DNA from: Pseudomonadota bacterium
Lineage (GTDB): Bacteria; SAR324; XYD2-FULL-50-16; JAHJRI01
Assembly (NCBI GenBank): GCA_022360105.1
Contig: JAKSDL010000233.1
Span: 1 to 7,404, forward strand
Direction: 5' to 3'
Length of the DNA: 7,404 nucleotides
The notes under the pieces were generated by a model, which worked only from the letters and a program-made list of their open reading frames with translations, was not told the origin of the DNA and did not search any database. This document shows, one piece after another, positions 6,080 through 7,404 of this stretch; the stretch's first letter is position 1, and every line of letters starts with the position of its first letter. A program made the translations under genes and the position numbers.

Positions 6080-7092
6080 TTTACCCCTCCCGCTGGTTGC
6101 ATCTGCATGTTCATAAGCTGATTGGGCATAAAACTGTAATCAAGCATAGCTTCAACATCAGCATCACTCTTGAGATAGCCATATTTTAACATCAGTGATT
6201 TTTGAATATTTATGCGCTCAATAGGCTCAGTGGGTTCATATTCCCGCAGGGCTGCGATCATACATAGTTCTTCTTTAACCTTTGTATACTTTGGAAGCAG
6301 CTTACGGGCGTCCTGTTCATTGGTTTTGATATACTCAAAAGATTTAACCATCCCTTTCAATAGTTTTCGGATATTATCCGGATGTCGTTTGATGTATCTG
6401 TCTGAGAAATACAATCCCGCAAAAACCCAATTGGGTACTATGTCATGAAAGGATGCGAGAATACGACTTGCTCCATGCGATTCCAGCATGGCTGCTAAAG
6501 GGTCTCAAACAATGAAGGCGTCTATACCTCCTGATCGTAGCGCGGCTTCATGTTGCATGGGATTATCCGGCTGACCGCCCCATAAAGGGCGGATATCTTT
6601 CCAGGTAAGTCCTCCTTTGACGAGAGCATGATGGAGCAGGGTTTTTGAGTTGATGCTGCCGGAAGTCGCAATTCTAAGCCCCCTGATATCCTCAAGGGTT
6701 TGGTATTTGGTTTGTGCACCCACATGAATGCCGCATTTGGTTTTTTCATGGGCGTGTCCCATCCACATCACGACTTTGATAGGTACTTTCTTTTCCGCCA
6801 GCTTGATTAGCGACGCCAGGGAGATATATCCCGCATTGACATCATTCCTTAAGACAGCGGCCAGAACATTCGTTTCTCCTTTGATGTATTCCAGCTCAAC
6901 ATTCACACCAGCCTCTTTGAAAAAACCTTTCTCTACACCGACATAGAGTGGCAGATCATCTATACTTCTCCAATAGATGATTTTTACTGTGGGTAATTCT
7001 GATAAATTCTCCTTGCCAAACACTGCCGGAACCACGCAAAGCGAAGCCATGGTCAGCACGATCAGGAGAATTTTTAAAGCATTTAACTGCAT
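6076..7092 (-). pseudogene. NMT1/SsuA-like ABC transporter substrate-binding protein, interrupted by one in-frame TGA
   Basis: One continuous minus frame of 338 codons is split by a single TGA (6507-6505, codon 196) into an N-terminal part (7092-6505) and a C-terminal part whose first later ATG is at 6489. The product would be a periplasmic binding protein of the NMT1/SsuA/TauA type, which captures small organic solutes such as sulfonates, pyrimidine precursors or nitrate-like ligands. Visible features: signal peptide 1-26 (core ILLIVLTMASLCVV), start of lobe one VKIIYWRSIDDLPLYVGVEK, KGFFKEAGVNVELEYIKG, LEDIRGLRIATSG (133-145), and after the stop DPLAAMLESHG and SDRYIKRHPDNIRKLLKGMV. The TGA falls in IDAFIV-*-DPLA, where relatives have Trp (VW-EP/DP). 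GGAGT at 7105-7101 supports the ATG at 7092. It may be a recent nonsense mutation, a base error or recoding. The permease gene lies just upstream. Confidence 0.88.
6084..6091 (-). promoter_or_regulatory. Strong ribosome binding site deciding the start of the small exported protein
   Basis: GGGAGGGG on the minus strand (6091-6084) lies inside the last codons of the substrate-binding-protein gene, with its GGAGG core 6 nt before the ATG at 6079. It fixes that start and provides for independent or coupled initiation at the ATGA overlap. Confidence 0.7.
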
Positions 7093-7100
7093 TTCTTACT

Positions 7101-7105
7101 ACTCC
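7101..7105 (-). promoter_or_regulatory. Ribosome binding site of the substrate-binding-protein gene
   Basis: GGAGT on the minus strand, 8 nt before the ATG at 7092. It supports that start, which also places the signal peptide correctly at the N-terminus. Confidence 0.6.
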
Positions 7106-7107
7106 AT

Positions 7108-7141
7108 AAAAAAATTGAAAAACTTCCTGCTTCATGCAGGA
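7108..7141 (-). terminator. Terminator-like hairpin between permease and binding-protein genes
   Basis: On the minus strand TCCTGC (7141-7136) pairs with GCAGGA (7130-7125) around a 5-nt loop and is followed, after AG, by TTTTT (7122-7118) and TTTTTTT (7114-7108). It begins only 5 nt after the permease stop (7146) and ends before the ribosome binding site of the next gene. The stem is short at six pairs, so partial termination or attenuation inside the operon is more likely than a full stop. Confidence 0.5.
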
Positions 7142-7145
7142 TTTA

Positions 7146-7404
7146 CTAATGGTTCCCCGCCAATGAGGTTTCCACATGCCAGGACAGAATTCTCTGCTGT
7201 ACCTTTCTGGCTAACCGATCCAGCGAAAAGCCCAACAAAGAAAGAACGATAATGCCGGCAAAGACACGTTCCGTATCAAATGTGCGCTGGGAATCGATGA
7301 CTAGAAATCCCAAACCGGAATCGCTGGACAGCATTTCAACCCCCACAAGAGACATCATGGCGATGGCGGTTGAAATTCTCATCCCGGTAATAATCATCGG
7401 CAAG
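7146..7404 (-). CDS. ABC transporter permease, SsuC/TauC-like (C-terminal part only)
   Basis: The gene enters from the right edge; only the last 85 codons are visible. The first codon seen reads Leu, giving LPMIITGMRISTAIAMMSLV, the segment that follows the EAA coupling loop in binding-protein-dependent permeases of the BPD_transp_1 type (pattern LP-I--G-R). GVEMLSSDSGLGFLVIDSQR and the final membrane segment VFAGIIVLSLLGFSLDRLA, then a basic cytoplasmic tail ending WHVETSLAGNH, fit the SsuC/TauC/NrtB branch. Two hydrophobic spans are visible. It would form the inner-membrane channel for the solute delivered by the binding protein encoded 53 bp downstream. The ATPase gene is not in the window. 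No start is assigned because the N-terminal part lies outside. Confidence 0.9.
   Translation of the reverse strand, partial: LPMIITGMRISTAIAMMSLVGVEMLSSDSGLGFLVIDSQRTFDTERVFAGIIVLSLLGFSLDRLARKVQQRILSWHVETSLAGNH

Noticed and set aside
6425..6436. Perfect 12-bp palindrome ACCCAATTGGGT
   Set aside because: It lies within the coding frame of the binding protein (the VPNW region), is short, and has no flanking signal, so chance is sufficient.

Overview
This is a moderately AT-rich bacterial window that looks like accessory sequence from an environmental Gram-negative, with intact genes beside decaying remnants. The mix of a bacteriohemerythrin/receiver-like signalling protein, an NMT1/SsuA-type transporter, histidine-kinase debris and IS4-type debris would fit a Desulfobacterota-like (deltaproteobacterial) genome. 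No rRNA or marker gene is present, so that placement is an inference of low to moderate confidence.

Left end (1-650): no intact gene. Positions 1-236 (minus) read as a frameshifted remnant of a histidine-kinase ATPase domain. Positions 365-502 (plus) encode a short decayed piece of an IS4-type transposase. Positions 503-650 hold only an imperfect palindrome and no convincing gene.

Middle left (651-2958, all minus): yghU (2958-2113), a glutathione S-transferase-like disulfide-bond oxidoreductase, is followed by a palindromic terminator-like structure (2002-2068). After that comes a 410-residue protein (1883-651) with an uncharacterised helical N-terminal part, a complete bacteriohemerythrin domain and a degenerate receiver domain. 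It has its own candidate promoter.

Middle right (3205-5479, plus): a probable operon read divergently from yghU. Its first gene is a MerR-type DNA-binding domain fused to a class I SAM-dependent methyltransferase. The second, 17 bp later, is a signal-peptide-bearing alpha/beta hydrolase. A promoter with the long 19-bp spacer and internal dyad typical of MerR targets lies directly before the fusion gene, so the protein probably controls its own operon. The start codon lies almost at the predicted transcription start. The operon ends near a perfect 12-bp inverted repeat (5528-5568).

Right end (5609-7404, minus): the 3' part of an ABC-transporter operon. It has the C-terminal end of a SsuC/TauC-like permease, then an NMT1/SsuA-like substrate-binding protein, then a small exported protein of unknown function that overlaps the binding-protein gene by 4 bp. 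The binding-protein gene is interrupted by one in-frame TGA at a position where relatives usually have tryptophan, and the rest of its frame is open. The system is therefore freshly broken, recoded, or affected by a base-call error.
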